Source: Acidobacteriota bacterium
GTDB taxonomy: Bacteria; Planctomycetota; Phycisphaerae; WQYP01; JAJZKJ01
Direction of reading: 5' to 3'
Length of the DNA: 11,977 nucleotides
NCBI GenBank assembly: GCA_021804195.1
Contig: JAJZKJ010000021.1
Location: 1 to 11,977, forward strand
Position 1 is the first letter of the stretch. Every line of letters starts with the position of its first letter. The translations under genes were made by a program, and so were the position numbers. The notes beneath the pieces were generated by a model, which was not told the origin of the DNA, did not search any database, and worked only from the letters and a program-made list of their open reading frames with translations. Shown here in pieces: positions 1 through 6,999 of the stretch.

Positions 1-1
1 T

Positions 2-589
2 GGCACCCAGGATCTCTATCCCGACTTTCTTACCACCGCGCGCCATCTTCCGCCCGCGCTTGCCTCGAATCTGGCAATTGCCTACAATCTTGCCGCCATC
101 GCCGGCGCGGTATTTTTTGGCTGGCTGTCCAACTCCACCGGCCGGCGGTATGCCATGCTGGCCGCGCTCGCTCTGGCGCTCGCCGCGATTCCGGCATGGG
201 CCTTTGCCCACACCCTCTTATTCCTGGTGCTGGGCGCGATCCTCATGCAAACGGGCGTGCAGGGCGCCTGGGGCATTATTCCCGCGCATCTGACGGAGTT
301 GTCTCCGCCCGCCGCCCGCAGTCTGGCGCCCGGCCTGATGTATCAATTGGGCATTCTTATCGCCGCGCCCACCAGCACGCTGGAATACTGGCTGCGCGAT
401 CATTTTGGCTATAGCCGCGCCCTGGCCGGCTTCGAACTGGTGAATATCTGCCTTTTGGGGCTGGTCATCTTTGCAGGCTCCGAGCGCACCGGCTATGAAT
501 TCATGGCTCCCGCCGCAACTGCGAAGTGCCAGACAAAAAGGGATGAGCCGGTTTTAATGCCGGAACAGCCCCCAGGGGTGCAAGACTAA
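2..589 (+). CDS. MFS transporter, SHS-type (3' part only)
   Basis: This is the C-terminal half of a major facilitator permease. The reading frame is open from the first bases of the window, so the start lies upstream. The visible 195 residues begin with GTQDLYPDFL, a signature I associate with the SHS (sialate/lactate:H+ symporter) branch of the MFS, at about TM7. Then come a hydrophobic helix, a degenerate MFS A-motif (GWLSNSTGRRYAM, with Asn where Asp is usual), and about four more hydrophobic segments. The tail after SERTGYEF is polar, about 35 residues long and probably cytoplasmic. The substrate cannot be told from this half; a carboxylate such as lactate is a guess from the family. The gene is the only one on the plus strand here. 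It runs head-on into the last gene of the secretion operon and overlaps it by 36 bp. No rho-independent terminator is evident after its stop. Confidence 0.87.
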   Translation, partial: GTQDLYPDFLTTARHLPPALASNLAIAYNLAAIAGAVFFGWLSNSTGRRYAMLAALALALAAIPAWAFAHTLLFLVLGAILMQTGVQGAWGIIPAHLTELSPPAARSLAPGLMYQLGILIAAPTSTLEYWLRDHFGYSRALAGFELVNICLLGLVIFAGSERTGYEFMAPAATAKCQTKRDEPVLMPEQPPGVQD

Positions 590-1510
590 AGCTAAAAATA
601 AAATGTTATTCGCCAGCCGAAACATCAATGCCGCCGGCCAGCTATGCCCGAACTTGCGGTATACGATGCAGGCAGCAAACTGTAGCGGCAGGGCTGCCCA
701 GAACTGTCCTTGTAACAATGCGGCCGCCATGGCCCCCAATAGCATCGCCGGCCAGGGCGGGAGATAGGCCAGCAGCGAGGGAAGAATCACTCCGCGCTGC
801 AGCAGTTCCGCCGCCGCCATGGCGCCCAGCGTCAACCAGATAAAACCCGCTCCGCCCGCCAGCGCCGCCGGCGACGGTGTCAATACTCCCGCGCCGTAGC
901 GCAGCCGCTCGGCCCATAAAAAAATTGCGGTAAACCCCAGTCCCGCAACGAAGGCCAGCACCAGCCGGCCCGCCCGCCAGCTCCAATCACTCAGCCGCCG
1001 GTAGATTTCCCGCCGCCATAGCGCCCACCCGGCCACGCCGGCTTCCATCGCCGCCAATGGCAAGGCAACGGCCAGCGCCGCGCCCCAGGCTTGAAAGCCA
1101 TGATGCAGACTGGCGCGCACCAGGAAAACGGGCACATACGCCAGAAACATGACCCCCGCCAGTGCGGCAAGCCCCATCAGTCCATAGGGCGGGGTCAGCC
1201 AGGGCGGGGAAGCCGCGGTCGGTTTGACCTGGCGTAGCTGCGATTTTTTCCTGACCTTTGTACTCCGGCACTGGGCTTCGGGCAGTGCTTCCAGTTCACG
1301 CACCGCTTCCGGCATTAAAAAGCGATACTGGCTGATGCCCCATATGCCGCCATCCAGTTCCACCTCGGGCAACACGGGCCGTACTGCCAGAACTCCGGGA
1401 CCCACCAGCCGGGGATCCCGGGCGCGCAGGCTCGAGCCGGAATCCAGTTGCAGGCGGTAACAATTTTCAGCCGGCTGTTCCAGCCCGGCGCGTATTTCTG
1501 CAGTTGTCAT
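554..1510 (-). CDS. CPBP-like (Abi) membrane protein, probably catalytically dead
   Basis: This predicted 318-residue protein has a soluble N-terminal part of about 100 residues without a recognised domain, then several hydrophobic segments from about residue 109 to the end. The C-terminal third lines up with the CPBP intramembrane protease core, but the catalytic positions are changed. The EExxxR motif reads AELLQR (A234, E235, R239), the FxxxH motif region reads LLQGQ (about 265-269), and the HxxxN motif reads RLANN (R298, N302). Only the second Glu, the Arg and the Asn remain, so metal-dependent proteolysis seems unlikely. It is the last gene of the secretion operon, 25 bp after the pseudopilin gene. 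The ATG at 1510 gives MTTAEIRAGL. An upstream in-frame ATG at 1558 would add 16 residues and overlap the pseudopilin gene by 23 bp; neither has a strong Shine-Dalgarno. The CPBP assignment rests on motif layout only and is moderate. Confidence 0.72.
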   Translation of the reverse strand: MTTAEIRAGLEQPAENCYRLQLDSGSSLRARDPRLVGPGVLAVRPVLPEVELDGGIWGISQYRFLMPEAVRELEALPEAQCRSTKVRKKSQLRQVKPTAASPPWLTPPYGLMGLAALAGVMFLAYVPVFLVRASLHHGFQAWGAALAVALPLAAMEAGVAGWALWRREIYRRLSDWSWRAGRLVLAFVAGLGFTAIFLWAERLRYGAGVLTPSPAALAGGAGFIWLTLGAMAAAELLQRGVILPSLLAYLPPWPAMLLGAMAAALLQGQFWAALPLQFAACIVYRKFGHSWPAALMFRLANNILFLALVLHPWGLFRH

Positions 1511-1535
1511 GAAGAAGAAAGAGCCGGCGGCGGAT

Positions 1536-2429
1536 TTATGCCGGAGGTGGAGGACCACCCGTCGGACCGCCCAATATGCCGCCCGTCGGCGGCGCCGCAG
1601 GTTGGGTAGGAGACACGCCGCCGGGGCTGCCGGGCATCACGTGCAGGGTTTTATCTTTGCTCGGATCATAAATAAAAGCCCATTTGCAAGGCCGCGCATG
1701 CCCGCCCATTTCCAGGATCCCCGGTTCGTCATCCCGGCTCGCTACGCCGATGATCGGCCCTCCTCCGATCACATTTCCGGTTTGATTCCGGTTTCGGCAT
1801 GCTCCGAAACCGGTGGGTTTTCGCGGCCCATGGTTTAGATTCAGATTCGTAGCGCTGAAGGTTTCAATGACCAACCCGCTATTGTTGGCGCCTTGATATA
1901 CGCTGCTGCCGGGCAGATTAGCGCCAAACTCCCCGCCATTGCCGTCCGCCGATCCGCCCGGTGTGCCCATTCCGCCCGCAGGCGCCATCCCGCCGGGCTG
2001 AATCAAGCCGCCCAGCGGAGCGGTTCCTCCGGGTAGCGCCCCCGGCAAGCCCGGATTTGCCCCCGGCGCGCCAATGCCACCCATCATGCCCACCGGCACT
2101 TGTCCATAATGAATAAAAAACCATTTCCCGTGCCGGGTCATCGGATCGCGCCACGCCTCGCGTAAATAATGCACGCCATTGGTCTGCTTCAGCCGGTCCA
2201 GGTTGGGCGGGTAGGCGCCGAATTTATGGTAATAGCGCTGAATTCCGATCACATATTGCTTGGCCCGGAACACCATGTCTTTTTCCCTCTGCCGCTCGAT
2301 CTGGGTGGTCATTCGCGGCGCCGCTGTGGCCAGCACTAAAATAAGCATGCTCATCATCAATAGCACCACCAGCAGCATATAACCCTGGGCTGGGCGTCGA
2401 TTTGGGGAAAATTTGATGCGATGCGGCAT
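1536..2429 (-). CDS. GspG-like pseudopilin without Glu5, Gly/Pro-rich
   Basis: This 297-residue prepilin-like protein has a short basic leader ending in RRPAQG, a type III (prepilin peptidase) cleavage site G16|Y17, and a hydrophobic helix to about residue 38. The helix continues into a charged segment (TTQIERQREKDMVFRAKQY) as in type II secretion pseudopilins. Position 5 of the mature form is Val, not the Glu found in major pilins. A GspG-like globular part follows (YYHKFGAYPPNLDRL and a DPMT motif, about 60-98). Residues 112-183 are very rich in Gly, Pro and Ala. After that comes a conserved-looking block (GGPIIGVASRDDEPG to CKWAFIYDP, about 222-255) and a Gly/Pro-rich tail. Two Cys (211, 248) could form a disulfide. 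It sits 12 bp after the PilP/GspC-like gene. It probably acts as a minor or specialised pseudopilin of the machine encoded upstream; at 297 residues it is about twice the usual GspG length. Confidence 0.82.
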   Translation of the reverse strand: MPHRIKFSPNRRPAQGYMLLVVLLMMSMLILVLATAAPRMTTQIERQREKDMVFRAKQYVIGIQRYYHKFGAYPPNLDRLKQTNGVHYLREAWRDPMTRHGKWFFIHYGQVPVGMMGGIGAPGANPGLPGALPGGTAPLGGLIQPGGMAPAGGMGTPGGSADGNGGEFGANLPGSSVYQGANNSGLVIETFSATNLNLNHGPRKPTGFGACRNRNQTGNVIGGGPIIGVASRDDEPGILEMGGHARPCKWAFIYDPSKDKTLHVMPGSPGGVSPTQPAAPPTGGILGGPTGGPPPPA

Positions 2430-2441
2430 GATAGGGAAATT

Positions 2442-3017
2442 TTATTCCAGCGTCAGTGGCACCAATTGCGTGTGCTGGTCGGTTAAATCCTGAATCGTGA
2501 CCATGGTCGGCTGAATGCTGACGATTTTATAGCGCCGCGCCACGGTTTCTCCCGCTCGCACCACGAAAATCTTATTGCCAAGGCGCAGGAATATCTGGCG
2601 CAATGCTCCGGAATGCGCTACATAACCGTAGAATTTCAATGGAATCGGGGGTGGCGGGGGCGGTCCGGCCGGCCGGTCCGAAGTTTGCAGGCGGGCTTGC
2701 GCCTGCCGCTGTTGTTCCGCTGCCCGGGCCTGCCGGCGCAACTGCCGTTCCGAGACGCCGGCAATGAATAAATTCCGCCGGGTTCCGTTATAGCGTATGG
2801 CTTCCAGACGCGCCAGCAATGGCAAATCCAGCGCGGCATGCAGGCGGGTCAGATTCGGCAGGGACTTGGCCTCCAACTGGCCGTTTTTGGGCAGCAGATG
2901 AGGAAGCTGGCCGCCCATGAATCCGCGCAGCAGCATCCAGACCGCGAAGATCACCAGCACGCCCAATACAATTAGCTTGGGACGGTCCTGGCGGCGGATT
3001 TGGGTGTTGATGGCCAT
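2442..3017 (-). CDS. PilP/GspC-like inner-membrane linker protein
   Basis: This 191-residue bitopic protein has a short basic cytoplasmic N-terminus, one membrane helix (about 13-33), and a periplasmic part. The stretch IRYNGTRRNLFIAG (about 74-87) resembles the conserved G-RNxF segment of PilP/GspC proteins. It is followed by a Gln/Arg/Ala-rich linker, a run of six prolines (119-124), and a small beta domain (about 126-190, IPLKFYGYVAHSG onward) that matches the homology region with which GspC and PilP contact the secretin. PilP proteins are usually lipoproteins; this one has a membrane anchor and no lipobox, which is closer to GspC. It follows the PilO-like gene with a 1-bp gap, so the two are likely translationally coupled. 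Its expected role is to tie the PilM/N/O platform to an outer-membrane secretin, but no secretin gene is present in the window. PilP versus GspC cannot be settled here. Confidence 0.78.
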   Translation of the reverse strand: MAINTQIRRQDRPKLIVLGVLVIFAVWMLLRGFMGGQLPHLLPKNGQLEAKSLPNLTRLHAALDLPLLARLEAIRYNGTRRNLFIAGVSERQLRRQARAAEQQRQAQARLQTSDRPAGPPPPPPIPLKFYGYVAHSGALRQIFLRLGNKIFVVRAGETVARRYKIVSIQPTMVTIQDLTDQHTQLVPLTLE

Positions 3018-3018
3018 A

Positions 3019-3663
3019 TCAGGGCAGGGAACCTTCGCTTGTGTTGTTGTCCGTGGTTTGAATCTTCCGGGCTGCCGTGCCGGCTATCGGCAGCCGCTGA
3101 AACGTATCCAGCGCGATCTGCAGCCGGATGGTCTGATTTCCGCTGCTCGACTGCCGGCCTGCCAGCGCGATCTGGCGGATCAGAAAAAATTGTGGCGCGC
3201 GTTCCACCGCGTTTAAAAATCGCACCAGATTGGGATAGGCGCCGTTCAACCCGCCCGCGATCCCGATTTCCCGCACCCCGGCGCCCGCCCGGCTGCGTGG
3301 ATGAAAGTGCACGTCCGAAAGCTCCACCTGATTGTCTTTTGCCAATCGGTTCAGCGCGGCCAGCGTGGTTGAATATAGCCGCTCCCGGTCCGGCATGGCG
3401 CCGCGCACAAATTGGCCGGCTTCCTGCCGGTCGCGGCGGATGGTAGCCTGCAGCTTTTGCATTTCCATCACCTGCCGCCGCAAACTGCTCATACGGCTCT
3501 CGATCTGTTCCCGTTTCCGCAGCGCGTGTTTGCGCGAAGGCGACCAGGGCGAGTATAAAAATCCCAGCAGCAACAAATCCGCCGCCGCCAATATGGCGGT
3601 CCAGATTTGCAGTCTGCCCCGCAGTGAATGCCAGGCCGGCAGTTGGATCCGCAGTGGTTTCAT
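3019..3663 (-). CDS. pilO: PilO-like type IV pilus/secretion platform protein
   Basis: This 214-residue bitopic protein has a basic cytoplasmic N-terminus and a membrane helix at about residues 18-38. A coiled-coil region follows at about 44-85 (KREQIESRMSSLRRQVMEMQ is typical). A mixed alpha/beta domain at about 95-190 fits the ferredoxin-like fold of PilO/GspM. The segment LNGAYPNLVRFLNAVERAPQ (139-158) is the characteristic PilO stretch, followed by the strand FFLIRQIAL. In pilus systems PilO pairs with PilN in the inner membrane and transmits the state of the cytoplasmic ATPase to the periplasm. The start overlaps the PilN-like gene by 4 bp (ATGA), and a GAGG about six bases upstream is one of the few good Shine-Dalgarno sequences in this operon. 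The last 20 or so residues are polar and probably disordered. GspM is the alternative name within the same superfamily. Confidence 0.85.
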   Translation of the reverse strand: MKPLRIQLPAWHSLRGRLQIWTAILAAADLLLLGFLYSPWSPSRKHALRKREQIESRMSSLRRQVMEMQKLQATIRRDRQEAGQFVRGAMPDRERLYSTTLAALNRLAKDNQVELSDVHFHPRSRAGAGVREIGIAGGLNGAYPNLVRFLNAVERAPQFFLIRQIALAGRQSSSGNQTIRLQIALDTFQRLPIAGTAARKIQTTDNNTSEGSLP

Positions 3664-4334
3664 TTCTCGCCTCTGCTCGCTCCAGCCGGATTCACCCGGG
3701 TGTGTGCCGCCGCGGGCGATTTGGGGAGCTGCGGCAGATGAGGCGTGTAGCGGGCCAATATTTCCAGTTGGATCGGACCGCTTCCGGAGATGCTTCCGCC
3801 GTCATTGCTGTCTTCGTTTTGCCCCCGATGCCGCTGCTGCTGTACCACAACCGGATGGGAAAATTCGTTGTCCTGTTCCAGGCGCCGCACCAGCCGCACC
3901 AGCGGACCCACCCGGGGCGAGGACACGGTCAGCACCACGGCGGTGTAATGCGACTGGCGCGCCGGCCGCAGCGCCTGTAACTGCACCGGGCCGGGCATGA
4001 TCTGCTCCAGACGTTGAAATAATAACGTCCAGGAAACGGCTTTTTCCTGGATCAGCCGGTTTAAATCATGCACCCGGTGCAGTTCGCCCCGCACCTCCGG
4101 CCGGCTCAGCCAGACTTCGAGGGCATGTGCCTGCTGCCGCAGAGGCGCCATCTGCCGGCGCTCTTGACTGACCACATGCTGTACCTTGCGGGTCGTGATA
4201 TATTCCACGCTCAACCGCGCCAGCAGCCCGCATAACAGCATCAGGAATGCCGCCGTTACGGCGCCCCAGGTGAGCCAGGTGCGCCGCCGGTTCTCGGCCT
4301 GCCGCCGCGCCAGATTGAGTTCCAGATGCAGCAT
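3660..4334 (-). CDS. pilN: PilN-like type IV pilus/secretion platform protein
   Basis: This 224-residue bitopic protein opens with MLHLELNLARRQ, a variant of the cytoplasmic INLLP motif with which PilN docks into PilM. A membrane helix follows at about residues 20-42, then a helical, probably coiled-coil region at about 48-98. The segment SWTLLFQRLEQIMPGPVQL (101-119) is the hallmark of PilN/GspL C-terminal domains and leads into a ferredoxin-like fold to about residue 196. A polar Gly/Ser/Asn-rich insert lies at about 167-186, and the C-terminus ends in a flexible tail. Its expected partners are the PilM-like product of the upstream gene and the PilO-like product of the downstream gene. It begins 25 bp after the PilM-like gene without a visible Shine-Dalgarno, and its stop overlaps the next start by 4 bp. 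Confidence 0.86.
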   Translation of the reverse strand: MLHLELNLARRQAENRRRTWLTWGAVTAAFLMLLCGLLARLSVEYITTRKVQHVVSQERRQMAPLRQQAHALEVWLSRPEVRGELHRVHDLNRLIQEKAVSWTLLFQRLEQIMPGPVQLQALRPARQSHYTAVVLTVSSPRVGPLVRLVRRLEQDNEFSHPVVVQQQRHRGQNEDSNDGGSISGSGPIQLEILARYTPHLPQLPKSPAAAHTRVNPAGASRGEK

Positions 4335-4359
4335 GAATGAGAAGTGTTCGCGCCTGCAA

Positions 4360-5346
4360 TCAAAAGGCGTTCAAAAACGCCCCCGTCAGCGCCAGCCCTT
4401 CGGCCGCGTGCGTGTCGAGTGGCGCCGGCAACCAGCCGCGCAGTCTGTCGGCGTCCAGCACCTCGGAGTCTTCGGCTTCGCTCCGCAAGCGTTCTATCAG
4501 ATCCTCTGCCAATCCCGCGGCTATGATGCGCGGACGTATCAGATCTTCTCCCTCTTCTCGGCTGGCCAGAAAATCCCGGTAATAGGCTAGGGCCTGATAG
4601 AGGTCGTCAAACTCCACTTGACCGCTGGGACCGGCCGGTGTGGTGCGGTAAAACTGCAGCCGGTCATCCCACAAAAAGGCGGCGGTGCATTGGACCGTAT
4701 CGCCTTGCAGCAACAATGTCCCCTGTTGCTGGCTGGGCAATCCCACCAGCGCGGTTAGCGCCGCCGGCAATACGCTTACCGCGCGCGCCCCGGCGGCTTC
4801 CGCGGCATCTTCATATTCATTCAGCACATGCCGGTTGCCCACCAGCGTAAGCAAATGGTGTTCATCGCCGTGCTTTTGCCAGCTTAGCGCCGCTTCGGCG
4901 GCATCATACGGCAGGCTTTTGCGCAGCCGGAACAACAGCAATTCCCGCACCTGTTCGCCGGCCCGCGGCAGGTGTTCAAACTCCAGCCGGGTAACCCGTG
5001 CCGTGCTCTCGGGCAATAGGAGAATGATTTCTTCGCCTTCTCCGCCCACCCCGCTGAGCGCGGATCGCAAGGCCATGCTCAGCCGTTCGCCCTCCCGTAC
5101 CCGTAGTTGTCCCTCTTCCATCGCCAACACCCCCGGCGCCAGTGGCTCGACCCGGGTGGCCACGATCTGCGGCCCTTGTGCGGCGCGTTGGGCTGCGACG
5201 ACCTGTCCCACGCCCACGGCCACGGCATGCAGCGGGGGCGGCGAATCCCACCAGCGGCGGCCGTGCCGGTGGGAGGAACCGCGGAGGCTTGACCCATCCA
5301 ACCGGGCGCCCGCGCGGCTGGCGGTGCTTGGAATCATCGTGGCCAT
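4360..5346 (-). CDS. pilM: PilM-like (actin-fold) cytoplasmic platform protein
   Basis: This cytoplasmic protein of 328 residues has no membrane segment and sits between the motor ATPase gene and the PilN-like gene, the usual place of pilM. The middle part fits PilM/GspL: EEIILLLPESTARVTRLEFEHLP (about 105-127), RELLLFRLRKSLPYD (134-148), and the ...YYRDFL segment near 255-260. A Gly-rich closing segment (AEGLALTGAFLNAF) resembles the end of PilM. The phosphate-binding start of the actin fold, normally GxDIGSSxxK, is not recognisable: the matching place reads LHAVAVGVGQVVAAQ (39-53), so nucleotide binding is doubtful. About 38 Arg/Ser-rich residues precede it. I chose ATG at 5346, two bases after the stop of the preceding gene. 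TTG at 5352 would give a 4-bp overlap, and ATG at 5337 is also possible. None has a Shine-Dalgarno, so translational coupling is likely. Confidence 0.8.
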   Translation of the reverse strand: MATMIPSTASRAGARLDGSSLRGSSHRHGRRWWDSPPPLHAVAVGVGQVVAAQRAAQGPQIVATRVEPLAPGVLAMEEGQLRVREGERLSMALRSALSGVGGEGEEIILLLPESTARVTRLEFEHLPRAGEQVRELLLFRLRKSLPYDAAEAALSWQKHGDEHHLLTLVGNRHVLNEYEDAAEAAGARAVSVLPAALTALVGLPSQQQGTLLLQGDTVQCTAAFLWDDRLQFYRTTPAGPSGQVEFDDLYQALAYYRDFLASREEGEDLIRPRIIAAGLAEDLIERLRSEAEDSEVLDADRLRGWLPAPLDTHAAEGLALTGAFLNAF

Positions 5347-5348
5347 AA

Positions 5349-6986
5349 TCAACGCGTCAGTTCGATGAAGGTGACTTTATTGATTTCTCGCAGCGTGGTC
5401 TGTCCGGCCCGGACTTTGTCCAGCGCCGATTCCCGCAGAAAGCGCATTCCTTCCTGCCGCGCCACTTTGCGAATCTCCGAACTCGGCCGCTTCTGCAGAA
5501 TCATCTCACGCACCGTGTCGGTCATTTCCAGCAATTCCTGAATCGCGGTGCGGCCGCGGAACCCGGTGCCCGAGCAGTCCAGGCAACCGGCGCCTTCGGC
5601 AAAGGCAAAATCCAGCCATTCTCCATTTAGGCCCGCCGTCTCCAGCGTCTCGCGTGGATAGCGGCGATAGGTCTTGCACGCCGGGCAAATCAGCCGCACC
5701 AGCCGCTGCGCCAGTATGCAGTTCAGCGAAGAAACAAAGTTATAGGGCTCGACCCCCATGTTGAGGAACCGCCCGATCACGTCCACCACATTGTTGGCGT
5801 GCACCGTGGTGAAAACCAGGTGCCCGGTCAGCGCCGCATTGATGGCGATCTGCGCCGTCTCGGTATCGCGGATCTCGCCTACCATGATCTTGTCCGGATC
5901 ATGGCGCAGGATCGAGCGCAGGCCGCGCGCGAAGGTCAAGCCTTTTTTCTCGTTCACCGGGATCTGCGTCACCCCGCGCAGCTGATATTCAACTGGGTCT
6001 TCGATGGTGATGATCTTGTCTTCCTCGCTGCGGATTTCATTCAGGGCCGCGTACAGGGTCGTGGTCTTTCCGCTGCCCGTTGGTCCCGTCACCAGCAGCA
6101 TGCCGTAGGGTTCGCGGATATAGCGCCGCAGCCGCCGTAATTCGGATTCGTCAAACCCCACCACGTCGAGCGAAAGATGATGGAATTTTTCGCTCATCGC
6201 CTCCTTGTCCAGCACCCGCAGCACCGCGTCTTCGCCATGAATGCTGGGCATGATCGAAACCCGGAAGTCAATGGCCCGGCCTTTGTAACGCACCCGGAAG
6301 CGGCCGTCCTGCGGCACCCGCCGCTCGGAAATATCCAGCTCGCTCATGACCTTGATTCGGCTGATGATGGGGCTGTGAAATTCCCGCGCCAGGGGAGCCA
6401 TGGCCGGGTGCAGCACCCCGTCAATCCGGTACTTCACCGCAACCACGTTCTCCTGGGTTTCAATGTGGATATCGCTCGCTCGCCGCTCCAGCGCGGTGAA
6501 AATCGTGGTGTCCACCAGCTTGATAATGGGGCTGATGTCGTTTTGCGCCGTCAGCCGCTCGATGGAGATGGTTTCGTCGGAGTTTTCCTCTTCTCCGATC
6601 ACGTCCAGCGTGAAGCCCTCGGTTGCCTCTTCCAGCACCCGCTGCGACTGCTCGGTTTTTTTCAGCAGTTCCGAAATCTGCCGCAGCGTGGCGACCCGCA
6701 GGACCACCCGCCGTTTGAGCAGCAGCCCGATTTCGTCCAGCATCATGAGTTGGCTGGGGTCGGCCACCGCCAGCGTGATGCTGTGGTCATCACCCGCCAG
6801 CGGCACAAAATTGTGCCGGAACATCAGATCCACCGGCACTTGCCGGAACAGCTCATGATCAATATGGGCCGCGCTCAAATCCACGAACGGGCAGCGGTAG
6901 CGCGCCGCCAGCGCGCGCGCCGTCTGCTCTTCCGGGTTGGCCGTTGTTGGCGCCGTGCCGGTGGGTTGGATCTCAGTTGCCGCCAT
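5349..6986 (-). CDS. gspE: GspE/PilB-family motor ATPase
   Basis: This 545-residue hexameric AAA-like ATPase powers pseudopilus or pilus assembly from the cytoplasmic face. All catalytic elements are present: Walker A GPTGSGKTTT (301-310), the Asp box TIEDPVEYQ (327-335), Walker B with Glu (IMVGEIRDTET, 367-377, E371), and the His box GHLVFTTVHAN (388-398). A tetracysteine zinc site of GspE/PilB assembly ATPases is also intact (C434, C437, C468, C471); its presence argues against a PilT retraction ATPase. The N-terminal region (about 20-115) looks like the second part of the T2SSE_N/MshEN domain. I see no RLGxxL-type first part, so the c-di-GMP pocket known in MshE/PilB may be missing. It lies 13 bp after the GspF/PilC gene and directly before the PilM-like gene. 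GspE and PilB cannot be separated by sequence alone here. Confidence 0.96.
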   Translation of the reverse strand: MAATEIQPTGTAPTTANPEEQTARALAARYRCPFVDLSAAHIDHELFRQVPVDLMFRHNFVPLAGDDHSITLAVADPSQLMMLDEIGLLLKRRVVLRVATLRQISELLKKTEQSQRVLEEATEGFTLDVIGEEENSDETISIERLTAQNDISPIIKLVDTTIFTALERRASDIHIETQENVVAVKYRIDGVLHPAMAPLAREFHSPIISRIKVMSELDISERRVPQDGRFRVRYKGRAIDFRVSIMPSIHGEDAVLRVLDKEAMSEKFHHLSLDVVGFDESELRRLRRYIREPYGMLLVTGPTGSGKTTTLYAALNEIRSEEDKIITIEDPVEYQLRGVTQIPVNEKKGLTFARGLRSILRHDPDKIMVGEIRDTETAQIAINAALTGHLVFTTVHANNVVDVIGRFLNMGVEPYNFVSSLNCILAQRLVRLICPACKTYRRYPRETLETAGLNGEWLDFAFAEGAGCLDCSGTGFRGRTAIQELLEMTDTVREMILQKRPSSEIRKVARQEGMRFLRESALDKVRAGQTTLREINKVTFIELTR

Positions 6987-6999
6987 CGTAAAGTCTCTG

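Noticed and set aside
567..582. CCCC/GGGG palindrome near the end of the MFS gene
   Set aside because: The loop would be only two bases and no U-run follows directly, so it is not a functional terminator by itself.
1881..2096. Gly/Pro-coding stretch considered as a DNA tandem repeat
   Set aside because: The codons are similar in composition but no exact repeating unit is present. It is low-complexity coding sequence.
3332..4000. Plus-strand open frame of 222 codons opposite the PilN/PilO-like genes
   Set aside because: It crosses the junction of two well-supported minus-strand genes and its translation has no recognisable features.
4685..5368. Plus-strand open frame of 227 codons opposite the PilM-like gene
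   Set aside because: Its Ser/Arg/Pro-rich composition is typical of the antisense frame of a GC-rich gene, and no start signal is seen.
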